64,000 nt of DNA, from contig NZ_VCRO01000001.1 in NCBI RefSeq assembly GCF_006007885.1, positions 558,001 to 622,000 on the forward strand, in the 5' to 3' direction. The position numbers were made by a program, and so were the translations under genes. This document shows, in pieces, positions 19,852 to 28,375 of the stretch; positions within the stretch are counted from its first letter, which is position 1; each line of letters begins with the position of its first letter. This DNA comes from Alteribacter natronophilus (GTDB lineage: Bacteria; Bacillota; Bacilli; Bacillales; Salisediminibacteriaceae). The notes beneath the pieces are model-generated. The model searched no databases. It was not told the origin of the DNA and worked only from the letters and a program-made list of their open reading frames with translations.

Positions 19852-20718
19852 ATGGCGACATTTAAGGATTTCAGAAATAACGTAAAGCCCAACTGGTGTC
19901 CGGGGTGCGGTGATTTCTCAGTACAGGCGGCGATTCAGCGGGCTGCTGCAAACGCGGATCTTACTCCGGAGAATATGGCTGTCGTCAGCGGGATCGGCTG
20001 TTCAGGAAGAATTTCCGGATACATTAAATCCTACGGTTTTCACGGCATTCACGGAAGAAGCCTGCCGATTGCGCAGGGAGTGAAGATGGCAAACCGAGAA
20101 CTCACAGTCATCGCTTCCGGGGGTGACGGGGACGGTTTTGCCATTGGGATGGGTCACACCATTCATGCAATCCGGAGAAACATTGATGTAACTTACATCG
20201 TAATGGATAATCAGATATACGGCCTTACAAAGGGTCAGACCTCACCACGCAGTGATATGGGCTTTAAAACAAAAAGCACACCTGGCGGTTCCATCGAGTC
20301 GGCACTTAACGTTATGGAAATGGCTCTTTCGGCCGGAGGCACATTTATCGCCCAGAGCTTCTCCACTGACTTAAAGGAACTTACGTCTCTTATTGAGCAG
20401 GGCATCGCCCACAAAGGTTTCTCCCTGATTAACGTATTCAGTCCATGCGTCACATTTAATAAAGTGAACACATACGACTGGTTCAAGGAGAACCTGACGA
20501 AGCTGTCGGATATTGAAGATTACGATCCTTCAGACCGCGGTGCTGCTATGAATGTGCTCATGAAACATAATGGACTTGTAACAGGGCTCATTTACCGGAA
20601 CACGTCCCAGCCTCCATACGAGGAACTGGTTGAAGGGTTCCGTGACGAAGGACTTGCACATCAGTCCTTAACTCTCGGAAAAGAGCAGTTTGATAAGCTT
20701 ACAGCAGAATTTATGTAA
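19852..20718 (+). CDS. korB: 2-oxoacid:ferredoxin oxidoreductase, beta subunit
   Basis: This 288-residue thiamine-diphosphate-binding subunit has CPGCGDFSVQ at residues 18-27, the TPP/magnesium motif GGDGDGFAIGMGH (about 88-100) and VMDNQIYGLTKGQ (about 117-129). It begins immediately after korA with no gap, so translation is coupled. The substrate is inferred as 2-oxoglutarate by family; pyruvate cannot be excluded. An imperfect stem AAGCCGGTAAAG/CTGCCGGCTT (about 20767-20803) follows and may end the transcript. Confidence 0.94.
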   Translation: MATFKDFRNNVKPNWCPGCGDFSVQAAIQRAAANADLTPENMAVVSGIGCSGRISGYIKSYGFHGIHGRSLPIAQGVKMANRELTVIASGGDGDGFAIGMGHTIHAIRRNIDVTYIVMDNQIYGLTKGQTSPRSDMGFKTKSTPGGSIESALNVMEMALSAGGTFIAQSFSTDLKELTSLIEQGIAHKGFSLINVFSPCVTFNKVNTYDWFKENLTKLSDIEDYDPSDRGAAMNVLMKHNGLVTGLIYRNTSQPPYEELVEGFRDEGLAHQSLTLGKEQFDKLTAEFM

Positions 20719-20973
20719 AGCGGGCGGTACTGCTGCCGGATATTTTTAAGCTGAAAACGAGTATTCAAGCCGGTAAAGAGGGTCTTCCTTTCTGCCGGCT
20801 TTACATATGTGACTAACTCCGGGGTCTGGGACAGCTTCTCTTCCACCTGACCTGGACAGAGAAAAACCCGATGAATCCGAGGTTACGAAAAAAAATTTCC
20901 GAGGTGCTCATTTGTCCTTCTCCTGTGAACAGTTTTGTTTACGCATACAGCAGAGCGTGCTAAACTTAAGAAG

Positions 20974-21043
20974 GCTGCGTCTGAATGGAGGGTCAATCAC
21001 CAGCAGTGAACCACTCCGGGATTGACGGCCATTCAGGCGCAGC
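20974..21043 (+). promoter_or_regulatory. Long hairpin in the tdh leader
   Basis: GCTGCGTCTGAATGG-AGGGTCAATC (20974-20998) and GATTGACGGCCATTCAGGCGCAGC (21020-21043) pair over about 23 positions with a 21-base loop. No T run follows, so it is not a standard terminator. It ends 57 bases before the tdh start. A weak promoter TTTACG-N17-TAAACT (about 20938-20966) would place it at the 5' end of the tdh transcript. The rest of the 20719-21100 gap shows nothing else. Confidence 0.5.
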
Positions 21044-21100
21044 GCGACAGCGACAGACAGTACGTTTTCATATTACGTTATACCAGAAGGGGTGCTTATA

Positions 21101-22141
21101 ATGAAAGGAACCATGAAAGCAATTGTGAAGGCGGAACGCTCCCCCGGTGCGAAGCTTGAGCAGGTCCCGATTCCCGAAATCGGTGACGGGGAAGTGCTTA
21201 TTCAGGTAAAAGCAACGAGTATCTGCGGAACAGATGTCCATATTTATGCATGGGATGAATGGTCCCAGAGCAGGGTGAACCCACCTTATGTTTTTGGACA
21301 TGAATTTGCCGGTATCGTTGTGGAAAAAGGAAAAAACGTTACAAACGTGGAAGTTGGTGACCACGTAAGTGCCGAAACCCACATCGTGTGCGGTGAATGT
21401 TCCCAGTGCCTGACAGGTCAGGCTCATATCTGTGCCAATACACAGATTATCGGGGTGGATCGTGACGGCTGCTTTGCAGAATACGTGGCATTGCCGGCAC
21501 AAAATATGTGGAAAAACGATCCGGATCTGCCGTTCGACGTTGCCAGTGTGCAGGAGCCGCTGGGAAATGGTGTCCACACCGTCCTGGCCGGGGATGTGGC
21601 AGGAAAATCAGTGGCTGTAATCGGCTGCGGTCCAATCGGGATTATGGCTGTCGGAGTCGCAAAAGCATGCGGGGCTTCCGAGGTTATCGCCTTTGACTTA
21701 AACGACTACCGACTGGACCTTGCAAAAAAGATGGGGGCAGATACGATCGTCAACTCCTCCACTGAAGATCCTCTTGAAGAGGTGAACAAGCTGACCGGAG
21801 GTAACGGAGTGGATGTAGTCTGTGAAATGAGCGGACACCCGGTTGCCATGAACCAGGGATTTAAAATGGTTACAAACGGCGGACGCGTTTCCATACTCAG
21901 TCTGCCTGTCCGGCCGGTGGAAATAGACGTAACAAACGATATTGTGTTTAAAGGTATTACTGTTCAGGGAATTACAGGCCGGAGAATGTATGATACGTGG
22001 CAGCAGGTATCAGGTCTTCTCGGCTCGGGCCGGGTTGATGTGAAACCGATGATTACCCACCACTTTCCACTAGAGGAGTTTGAAAAAGGGTTCAATCTGA
22101 TGATCGAGGGAAGATGCGGAAAAGTGGTACTTCATCCTTAA
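21101..22141 (+). CDS. tdh: L-threonine 3-dehydrogenase
   Basis: This 346-residue zinc-dependent medium-chain dehydrogenase oxidises L-threonine to 2-amino-3-oxobutyrate with NAD+. The catalytic zinc motif CGTD (about 42-45) and GHEFAG (about 69-74), the four-cysteine structural zinc lobe (CGECSQCLTGQAHIC about 99-113) and the Rossmann GCGPIG (about 178-183) are intact. The product is passed to Kbl, encoded next. I chose ATG 21101 after AGAAGGGG. Confidence 0.95.
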   Translation: MKGTMKAIVKAERSPGAKLEQVPIPEIGDGEVLIQVKATSICGTDVHIYAWDEWSQSRVNPPYVFGHEFAGIVVEKGKNVTNVEVGDHVSAETHIVCGECSQCLTGQAHICANTQIIGVDRDGCFAEYVALPAQNMWKNDPDLPFDVASVQEPLGNGVHTVLAGDVAGKSVAVIGCGPIGIMAVGVAKACGASEVIAFDLNDYRLDLAKKMGADTIVNSSTEDPLEEVNKLTGGNGVDVVCEMSGHPVAMNQGFKMVTNGGRVSILSLPVRPVEIDVTNDIVFKGITVQGITGRRMYDTWQQVSGLLGSGRVDVKPMITHHFPLEEFEKGFNLMIEGRCGKVVLHP

Positions 22142-22274
22142 GCTGACCGCACATGCGCGCCCGGATGTTTTCGCTGTACATCCTCATTTCGGGCATGAAC
22201 TCTGCAGGCCGGGGAACTCTATAGAAATATGAACAGCCATTTTATACTACATTATCCAGTTGGAGGGATTGACT

Positions 22275-23450
22275 GTGAAAGGATTTGAATACCTGAAAGA
22301 AGAGCTTCAGAACATGAAAGGCGAAGGCACATTCCGCTCTCTTGTACCTCTGGAGTCCGACCAGGGAGCAAAAGTAGTCATTGACGGCAGGGAAATGATT
22401 CAGCTTTCATCGAACAACTACCTTGGCCTTACCGGACATCCTAAAATGAAGAAAGCAGCGATCGAAGCTGTCGAGAAATATGGTGCCGGTACAGGCTCCG
22501 TCCGTACTATTGCCGGTACGTTTACAATGCATGAAGAGTTTGAGAGAAAACTCGCCGAATTCAAGCATACAGAAGCGACGCTCGTGCTTCAGTCAGGTTT
22601 TACAGCCAATCAGGCAATTCTCAGTTCCATTCTGACGAAAGACGATGTGGTCATTTCAGATGAATTAAATCATGCTTCCATCATTGACGGGATCCGACTG
22701 ACCAAAGCAGCCCGTAAGATCTATAAACACGTTGATCTTGAGAGCCTGGAAGAAGCGCTGAAGGAAAGCGCTGACTACCGTAAACGCCTCGTAGTAACGG
22801 ATGGTGTATTCTCCATGGACGGAAATATTGCACCTCTGAAGGAAATTGTTGAGCTCTGCGAAAAGTATGATGCCCTCATCATGGTTGATGATGCCCATGC
22901 CAGCGGTGTTCTCGGAAGTAACGGCCGTGGAACTGTGGACCATTTCGGACTTAACGGCAGGGTGCATATTCAGGTTGGTACGCTCTCAAAGGCCATCGGC
23001 GTCCTGGGGGGATATGTGGCAAGTACACAGGAAGTCAGAGACTACCTGATTCATAAAGGCCGTCCATTCCTTTTCAGTACATCCCACCCGCCGGCTGTAA
23101 CTGCGGCATGTTCAGCAGCGGTGGATGTCCTTCTCGAGGAGGAGGATCTGATTGACCGTCTCTGGAAAAACACAGAGTTCTTTAAGCAGGGACTGGAAAA
23201 ACTCGGTTTTGATACAGGAAAGAGCGATACACCAATTACACCGGTAATTGTGGGAGATGAAGCAAAAGCGCATCAGCTTTCCGACAAGCTCCGTGATTAC
23301 GGTGTGTTTGCCCAGAGCATTGCATTCCCGACAGTGGCCAGAGGGCAGGCGCGTGTACGGACAATCGTTACCGCCCAGCATTCCGAGGAACTGCTTCAGG
23401 AAGCACTCGATGCATTTGAAAAGGCAGGGAAAGAACTAGGTATTATTTAG
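22275..23450 (+). CDS. kbl: Glycine C-acetyltransferase (2-amino-3-ketobutyrate CoA ligase)
   Basis: This 391-residue PLP enzyme of the alpha-oxoamine synthase family splits 2-amino-3-oxobutyrate with CoA to glycine and acetyl-CoA, completing threonine breakdown started by Tdh. The PLP lysine lies in QVGTLSKAIG, with VDDAHASGVLG upstream of it. GTG 22275 is the best start, eight bases after TGGAGGG; the TTG at 22260 overlaps that site. A strong terminator follows the stop. Confidence 0.95.
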   Translation: MKGFEYLKEELQNMKGEGTFRSLVPLESDQGAKVVIDGREMIQLSSNNYLGLTGHPKMKKAAIEAVEKYGAGTGSVRTIAGTFTMHEEFERKLAEFKHTEATLVLQSGFTANQAILSSILTKDDVVISDELNHASIIDGIRLTKAARKIYKHVDLESLEEALKESADYRKRLVVTDGVFSMDGNIAPLKEIVELCEKYDALIMVDDAHASGVLGSNGRGTVDHFGLNGRVHIQVGTLSKAIGVLGGYVASTQEVRDYLIHKGRPFLFSTSHPPAVTAACSAAVDVLLEEEDLIDRLWKNTEFFKQGLEKLGFDTGKSDTPITPVIVGDEAKAHQLSDKLRDYGVFAQSIAFPTVARGQARVRTIVTAQHSEELLQEALDAFEKAGKELGII

Positions 23451-23471
23451 CTCCTGGACATTATCCAGACT

Positions 23472-23506
23472 GATGGCTCTTACTGCATGTAAGAGTCATT
23501 TTTTCT
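23472..23506 (+). terminator. Rho-independent terminator after kbl
   Basis: ATGGCTCTTAC pairs with GTAAGAGTCAT across TGCAT and is followed by TTTTTT. Confidence 0.92.
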
Positions 23507-23517
23507 GTTTTTATCCT

Positions 23518-23644
23518 GGTTGATTGTTTAAAAATCACGAGACGCCTGCGGGAAGAGCAGGGACTGAAGATCCACCGGGGCGATCTTCCCCGGTTAGCTG
23601 AAGCCCTGCCCGCGGCAAGCGAGTGTATTTTTGAACAATCAACC
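23518..23644. repeat. R2 element with terminal inverted repeats, free-standing copy
   Basis: This is a 127-bp element. The ends GGTTGATTGTTTAAAAAT and ATTTTTGAACAATCAACC are inverted repeats with one mismatch over 18 positions. The core has GAAGATCCACCGGGG / GATCTTCCCCGG, a self-complementary block. About 90 percent of the sequence recurs at 44080-44205 and 61510-61634, each inside an IS1182 relic. This copy has no IS sequence around it. It has no coding capacity of its own; frames through it are spurious. Confidence 0.85.
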
Positions 23645-23762
23645 TTCTGATTGATCCCATTATGCCTTTTCCATTGCAGGGGTAGGTTTATTATATTTTT
23701 ATTATGTAAACTTAATCTGCAGAGAAAAACCGCAGAGGAGTAAAAGTCCTCTGCGGAAAGGG

Positions 23763-25073
23763 TCAGTAGCGCCTTGCGCCTGCATATCTTTCGGAAAAAT
23801 AGGGGGCGTAGTCAAGGTGACGGGTCGTCACTCCGGAGGAGACACTTGAAATCATGAACTGGCTGTGTCCAATGTAGAGGCCGCTCAGATAGCTTTCCTC
23901 CCCTTCAAAGAAAACAAGATCCCCAATTTCAAGATCCTCCCGTTCAACCGGTGTGCCGCTCTCAAACTGTGCGTTGGCGGTGGAAGGAAGTTCCGTTCCG
24001 TTACTGTCCGAAAACACCCGGCTTACAAAACCGGAGGTGGTGAAATCGTCCCTGAACAGATAGCCGGCTGCGGCCTGCACTACCGGATATTCCCCGCCAA
24101 GTGACAGTTCGTCGAAACGTTTAATACCGGTAAACGCATCCTGCCAGTAATCGTTCATGTAGGAGATCTGGGTCATCTCCTCCGTTCTGCTTGCATGAAT
24201 CATAAAATTCCCGCCCAGATATATGCCTGCGTGGGTAACAGGGTCTTCCGCGCCTTCTTCATCCGCGTCAGATTCAGCTTCAATTCCGGAAAAATAAAGC
24301 ACATCACCCGGCTCGGGATGAGCTTCACTTACCGTACTGCCAACGCGGAACTGATCACGGGTAACGCGGGGAAGATAAACGTCCATGCTTTCACGGAATA
24401 CCTGCTGTACAAAAAACGAACAGTCGAAGCCTTCCACACTGTTTCCGCCAAAGACATAGGGTGTATCCAGGTACTGGATCGCATGTCTGACGGCAGGGTG
24501 ATCATGATCGGAATAGGTGGAGGGGTGAAGAGCGGTCTTTTCCTCACTGCTCAGACGGCGTCCGCCGATGAACCGGTCGGACCAGAACGTATCAGTTTCA
24601 AAGGAGAGTGTTTCAACTCCGTTTGACTGTGAAACCGTCATAAATTCCCCGTGCCCTATATAAATGCCGCTCATCAGTGTTTCTCCTTCAAAGAATACGA
24701 GATCCCCGGGGTGAAGATCGTAAAGGGAAACGTGCTGACCCAGATCGTACTGGTGACCGGCAATTCTCGGCATACGGATGCCGCTGCTTTCATGGTAGAC
24801 AAACTGTACAAATCCTGAAGTGTTAAAACCGTCAGACGGGTCATTTCCACCCGACTGAAACGGAGTCCCTTCAAGAGAGCGGGCCTGTGCAAGAAGGTCT
24901 TCCGTGCTTTCATTAAGCTCTCCGTAATCACGGTCTCCAAATGAAATTTCCTCCCCGTCGTCCGGTGAGGAATCCCCAGGCACGGAAGCACTCTCCCACG
25001 GTTTTGTGATTAAAACGGCCATAGCCAGTACCGCAATTGCTCCGGTACTTCCTGCGACTGCTTTTCTGTTCAT
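23763..25073 (-). CDS. Secreted protein with three tandem NlpC/P60-type domains
   Basis: This 436-residue protein has an N-terminal hydrophobic signal or anchor (about 5-23). It then has three repeats of an NlpC/P60 cysteine-peptidase fold, starting near 57, 185 and 320. Only the middle domain has the catalytic cysteine (EGFDCSFFVQQVF) and a matching histidine (VTHAGIYLGG). In domains 1 and 3 the cysteine site reads FNTSGFVQFVY and FTTSGFVSRVF, with threonine in place of cysteine. Such enzymes cut peptide stems of peptidoglycan. GAAAGGATG precedes the ATG. It lies alone on the minus strand between kbl and miaB, where B. subtilis has no such gene. Confidence 0.85.
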   Translation of the reverse strand: MNRKAVAGSTGAIAVLAMAVLITKPWESASVPGDSSPDDGEEISFGDRDYGELNESTEDLLAQARSLEGTPFQSGGNDPSDGFNTSGFVQFVYHESSGIRMPRIAGHQYDLGQHVSLYDLHPGDLVFFEGETLMSGIYIGHGEFMTVSQSNGVETLSFETDTFWSDRFIGGRRLSSEEKTALHPSTYSDHDHPAVRHAIQYLDTPYVFGGNSVEGFDCSFFVQQVFRESMDVYLPRVTRDQFRVGSTVSEAHPEPGDVLYFSGIEAESDADEEGAEDPVTHAGIYLGGNFMIHASRTEEMTQISYMNDYWQDAFTGIKRFDELSLGGEYPVVQAAAGYLFRDDFTTSGFVSRVFSDSNGTELPSTANAQFESGTPVEREDLEIGDLVFFEGEESYLSGLYIGHSQFMISSVSSGVTTRHLDYAPYFSERYAGARRY

Positions 25074-25198
25074 TTAAACATCCTTTCAAAATGGAAAATT
25101 GCTGTTCGAATTTTCGGGCATGTCTGCCTTCCAGTGTAGCAGGGAATGGTTTTATGTGCAAAAAAAGGAAACGGACAGATGAAACCTGGAAATGTCAG

Positions 25199-25227
25199 TT
25201 GTGAAGCGGACAAAAACCCTTTATACT
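25199..25227 (+). promoter_or_regulatory. SigA promoter of miaB-ricA
   Basis: TTGTGA (25199-25204), a 17-base spacer and TATACT (25222-25227) form the promoter, 57 bases before the miaB start. Confidence 0.65.
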
Positions 25228-25284
25228 AAGAGGTTGGAAGAGTTTATACAGCCAATATGGTCCGTAAAGGAGTCGAGAGACCAA

Positions 25285-26832
25285 ATGAATGAAGAACAGC
25301 GCAAATTTCAGACGCAGACTGGAAACCGTCCTTCTTCCCCGGACAAAAAATCCGTACAGGAAAAGGATTACTCCCAGTATTTCCAGACCACATATGTTCC
25401 TCCAAACCTGAAACAGGCAAAGAAGAGGGGCAAGGAAAATGTAGAGATTCATTACGATTTTGAAGTACCGGAACAGATGCGCGGAATCGGAAAAGGAAAG
25501 AAATTCCTGATACGCACTTACGGCTGTCAGATGAATGAACATGACAGCGAAAATATGGCCGGAATCCTGCTCAACATGGGTTTTGAGTCAACATCGCTTG
25601 CAGATGAAGCCGACGTGATTCTGATCAACACGTGTGCCATACGTGAAAACGCTGAAAACAAGGTTTTCGGCGAAATCGGAAACCTGAAAAACATGAAGCT
25701 GGAGCGTCCCGAGCTGGTTATTGGTGTCTGCGGCTGTATGTCACAGGAAGAATCCGTTGTAAACCGGATCATGCAAAAGCACCAGCAGGTGGATCTTATT
25801 TTCGGGACCCACAATATCCACCGTCTTCCGAACCTGCTTCAGGACGCCATTATGAGCAAGGAAATGGTCGTGGAAGTCTGGTCCAAGGAAGGGGACATTA
25901 TTGAAAGCATGCCCCGTGCCCGGAAAGGACAGATTCAGGGCTGGGTGAACATTATGTACGGCTGCGACAAGTTCTGTACCTACTGCATCGTTCCTTATAC
26001 GAGAGGAAAAGAACGAAGCCGCCGCCCGGAGGATATTATCGAAGAAGTGAGGCACCTTGCAAGAAACGGCTACAAGGAAATCACCCTTCTTGGTCAGAAC
26101 GTTAACGCCTACGGAAAAGATCTGGCGGATATGGATTACGGGCTTGGTGATCTGATGGATGAAATCAGGAAGATTGACATTCCGAGAGTCCGGTTCACAA
26201 CCAGCCATCCGCGTGACTTTGATGACCATCTGATTGAAGTGCTAGCCAAGGGCGGAAACCTTGTGGAGCACATTCATCTGCCTGTTCAGAGCGGAAATAA
26301 TCAGATTCTCAAGCTGATGGCGAGAAAGTATACCCGTGAGTCATACGTGGAGCTTGCGAAGAAGATTAAACAGGCGATTCCCCATGCTTCCTTTACAACC
26401 GATATCATTGTAGGGTTCCCAAATGAAACGGAAGAGCAGTTTGAGGATACTCTCTCTCTTGTAGAGGAAATGGAATACGACAGCGCCTTCACCTACATTT
26501 ATTCCCCGAGGGACGGTACACCGGCTGCAAAGATGGAGGATAACGTTCCCCATGATGTGAAGCGGGACCGCCTGCGCCGCCTGAATGAGCTTGTAAATGA
26601 ACTGTCGGCCAGAAAGAACAAGCCGCTGGAAGGCCAAGTCGTTGAAGTTCTGGTTGAAGGAAAAAGCAAAAAAGACCCTGAAACACTTGCAGGACGTACA
26701 AGAACAAATCGTCTTGTAAACTTCAAGGCACCCGAGTCTTGCATCGGTGAGCTTGTGAACGTTAAAATAACAGAAGCGAAAACCTGGTCACTCAATGGCC
26801 AGACAGTCGAAACTGCAGAGGTGAAATCATAA
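25285..26832 (+). CDS. miaB: tRNA (N6-isopentenyladenosine(37)-C2)-methylthiotransferase
   Basis: This 515-residue radical-SAM enzyme adds the 2-methylthio group to isopentenyl-A37 of tRNAs. It has the N-terminal UPF0004 domain with three cluster cysteines ([23 protein letters not shown]), the radical SAM motif CDKFCTYC, and a C-terminal TRAM domain. Its substrate is made by MiaA, encoded at 35.3 kb. I chose ATG 25285 because the B. subtilis protein starts MNEKQK at the same place; an earlier in-frame ATG at 25192 lies inside the promoter. ricA follows with a one-base gap. Confidence 0.95.
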   Translation: MNEEQRKFQTQTGNRPSSPDKKSVQEKDYSQYFQTTYVPPNLKQAKKRGKENVEIHYDFEVPEQMRGIGKGKKFLIRTYGCQMNEHDSENMAGILLNMGFESTSLADEADVILINTCAIRENAENKVFGEIGNLKNMKLERPELVIGVCGCMSQEESVVNRIMQKHQQVDLIFGTHNIHRLPNLLQDAIMSKEMVVEVWSKEGDIIESMPRARKGQIQGWVNIMYGCDKFCTYCIVPYTRGKERSRRPEDIIEEVRHLARNGYKEITLLGQNVNAYGKDLADMDYGLGDLMDEIRKIDIPRVRFTTSHPRDFDDHLIEVLAKGGNLVEHIHLPVQSGNNQILKLMARKYTRESYVELAKKIKQAIPHASFTTDIIVGFPNETEEQFEDTLSLVEEMEYDSAFTYIYSPRDGTPAAKMEDNVPHDVKRDRLRRLNELVNELSARKNKPLEGQVVEVLVEGKSKKDPETLAGRTRTNRLVNFKAPESCIGELVNVKITEAKTWSLNGQTVETAEVKS

Positions 26833-26833
26833 A

Positions 26834-27250
26834 ATGGCACATACAAAAAAAGAAGTTATCGAAAAAGCCAGGGAGCTTGCCAAAGTGATGGCGGACACAG
26901 AAGAAGTTGATTTTTTCAAGCGCGCGGAACTTCAAATCAATGAAAACGTCCGTGTCCAGGAAATTATCGCAAAAATTAAGGCGCTGCAGAAAGAAGCGGT
27001 TAACCTTCAGCACTACAATAAAACAGAAGCCCTCAAAAAAACCGAGGCAAAAATTGACGCTCTTCAGGATGAGCTCGATGAGATTCCAATTGTAAAAGAG
27101 TTCAAGCAGTCCCAGACTGAAGTGAACAGTCTCCTTCAATTTGTCTCAACGACAATTTCAAATGCGGTCACCGATGAGATTATTAAATCAACCGGCGGTG
27201 ACGTACTGAAAGGCACAACAACGAAAAGTCCGTTCGGCTCAGGCTGCTGA
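26834..27250 (+). CDS. ricA: RicA/YmcA, YlbF-family regulator of RNase Y and Spo0A phosphorelay
   Basis: This 138-residue helical YlbF/YmcA-family protein has a long central coiled-coil segment and ends in GSGC. The C-terminal cysteine corresponds to one implicated in Fe-S cluster binding by the RicA-RicF-RicT complex. That complex promotes competence, biofilm formation and sporulation in B. subtilis and redirects RNase Y. It is co-transcribed with miaB (stop and start one base apart), with GAGGTG as site, as in B. subtilis. Confidence 0.92.
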   Translation: MAHTKKEVIEKARELAKVMADTEEVDFFKRAELQINENVRVQEIIAKIKALQKEAVNLQHYNKTEALKKTEAKIDALQDELDEIPIVKEFKQSQTEVNSLLQFVSTTISNAVTDEIIKSTGGDVLKGTTTKSPFGSGC

Positions 27251-27260
27251 CCGGCCCCGA

Positions 27261-27290
27261 AGACCACCCGTACAAGGGTGGTCTTTTTTC
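27261..27290 (+). terminator. Rho-independent terminator after ricA
   Basis: AGACCACCC pairs with GGGTGGTCT across GTACAA and is followed by TTTTT. In the remaining gap to cotE (27291-27663) I see no gene and no convincing sporulation promoter. An isolated GGAGGTGG near 27457 has no usable start codon after it. Confidence 0.92.
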
Positions 27291-27663
27291 AAGTCCGGAT
27301 TAAATATTTCACGTACCGTATTAAAAACCGACCTATACTTCCTTCAAAAATATCAATCTCAATTATGATGGCATGAACAAGAAAAACCTCTCATATAAAT
27401 AAATGAACTTACGTAAAGGTCTGAATAAACGCAGTCCACTGAACACTCTTAAAACGGAGGTGGAAAGATTACAGCGATTCTGCGTCTCTCATTCTTTCCG
27501 CCCGGTTTCAGTAACAATCGGATGTTTGTTCACATAGGCTGAAGTAACGCAGTAATTCTTTTATCACAATGGCCGGATGTCCTGCATACGATGCCAATGG
27601 AACTGTTATGATTTTTCAGTTTGATTTGCTGTGAGTCAATCAATTGTTTGAGGAGGGAATTGC

Positions 27664-28236
27664 ATGTCACCAGCAGACAAAGATCTAAATTACAGAGAGA
27701 TTATTACGAAGGCTGTATGCGGAAAAGGGAGAAAGTTCTCCCAGGCGAGCCACGACATTACACCGTCCCATACACCAACGAGTATCCTGGGGTGCTGGAT
27801 CATCAATCACAAGTATGACGCAGGGAAAAAGGGAGATGCTGTGGAGGTAAATGGCAGATACGACATTAATATCTGGTATTCCTACAGCAACAATACGAAA
27901 ACGAATGTGGCAACAGAAACGGTCTCCTACACTGACATTGTGCCGCTGGCAATGCAGGACAAAAACGTCCTGTCGGATGACATCGATGTGCTGGCAAGAG
28001 CCATCCAGCAGCCGAATACGCTGGAAGCGACCATTGCCGGAAACGGATCAGATGTAAACGTACAGGTGGAGCGGGAATTTGTTGTAGAGGTAATCGGCGA
28101 AACGAAAGTCTGTGTCTATTGTAATCCGGACTTCTCAGGCGATGACTGGGATGCTAAAGTCTGGGATTACGATGTGGAGGATGAAGCTTTCGAGGACCTG
28201 GATCCAAACTTCCTGATGGGAGACCTGGAAGAATAA
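27664..28236 (+). CDS. cotE: Outer spore coat morphogenetic protein CotE
   Basis: This 190-residue protein is required for assembly of the outer spore coat; it binds the SpoIVA-covered forespore surface and recruits other coat proteins. The conserved N-terminal half (LNYREIITKAVCGKGRKFSQ at residues 8-27) and the GCWIINH and YDINIWYSY motifs are present, followed by the acidic C-terminal tail typical of CotE. GAGGAGGG precedes the ATG. It is monocistronic, bounded by terminators on both sides. Confidence 0.96.
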   Translation: MSPADKDLNYREIITKAVCGKGRKFSQASHDITPSHTPTSILGCWIINHKYDAGKKGDAVEVNGRYDINIWYSYSNNTKTNVATETVSYTDIVPLAMQDKNVLSDDIDVLARAIQQPNTLEATIAGNGSDVNVQVEREFVVEVIGETKVCVYCNPDFSGDDWDAKVWDYDVEDEAFEDLDPNFLMGDLEE

Positions 28237-28243
28237 ACATATG

Positions 28244-28294
28244 AAGGTAACCTTACGAGACCGTTCAAGTCTTAGAGGTTGCCTTTATTTTTTT
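28244..28294 (+). terminator. Rho-independent terminator after cotE
   Basis: AAGGTAACCT pairs with AGGTTGCCTT around an inner stem GAGAC/GTCTT and is followed by a run of T residues. Confidence 0.8.
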
Positions 28295-28375
28295 GCTGCG
28301 GCAGAAAAGCAGGACTGCAGAGGCTGAAGACTCTGTGTTATCCAAATAAACCCTTAAAGAAGGAGTGGAAGTAAG

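Noticed and set aside
27457-27545. Possible 27-codon frame after GGAGGTGG upstream of cotE
   Set aside because: It would need an ATT start and has no recognisable sequence.
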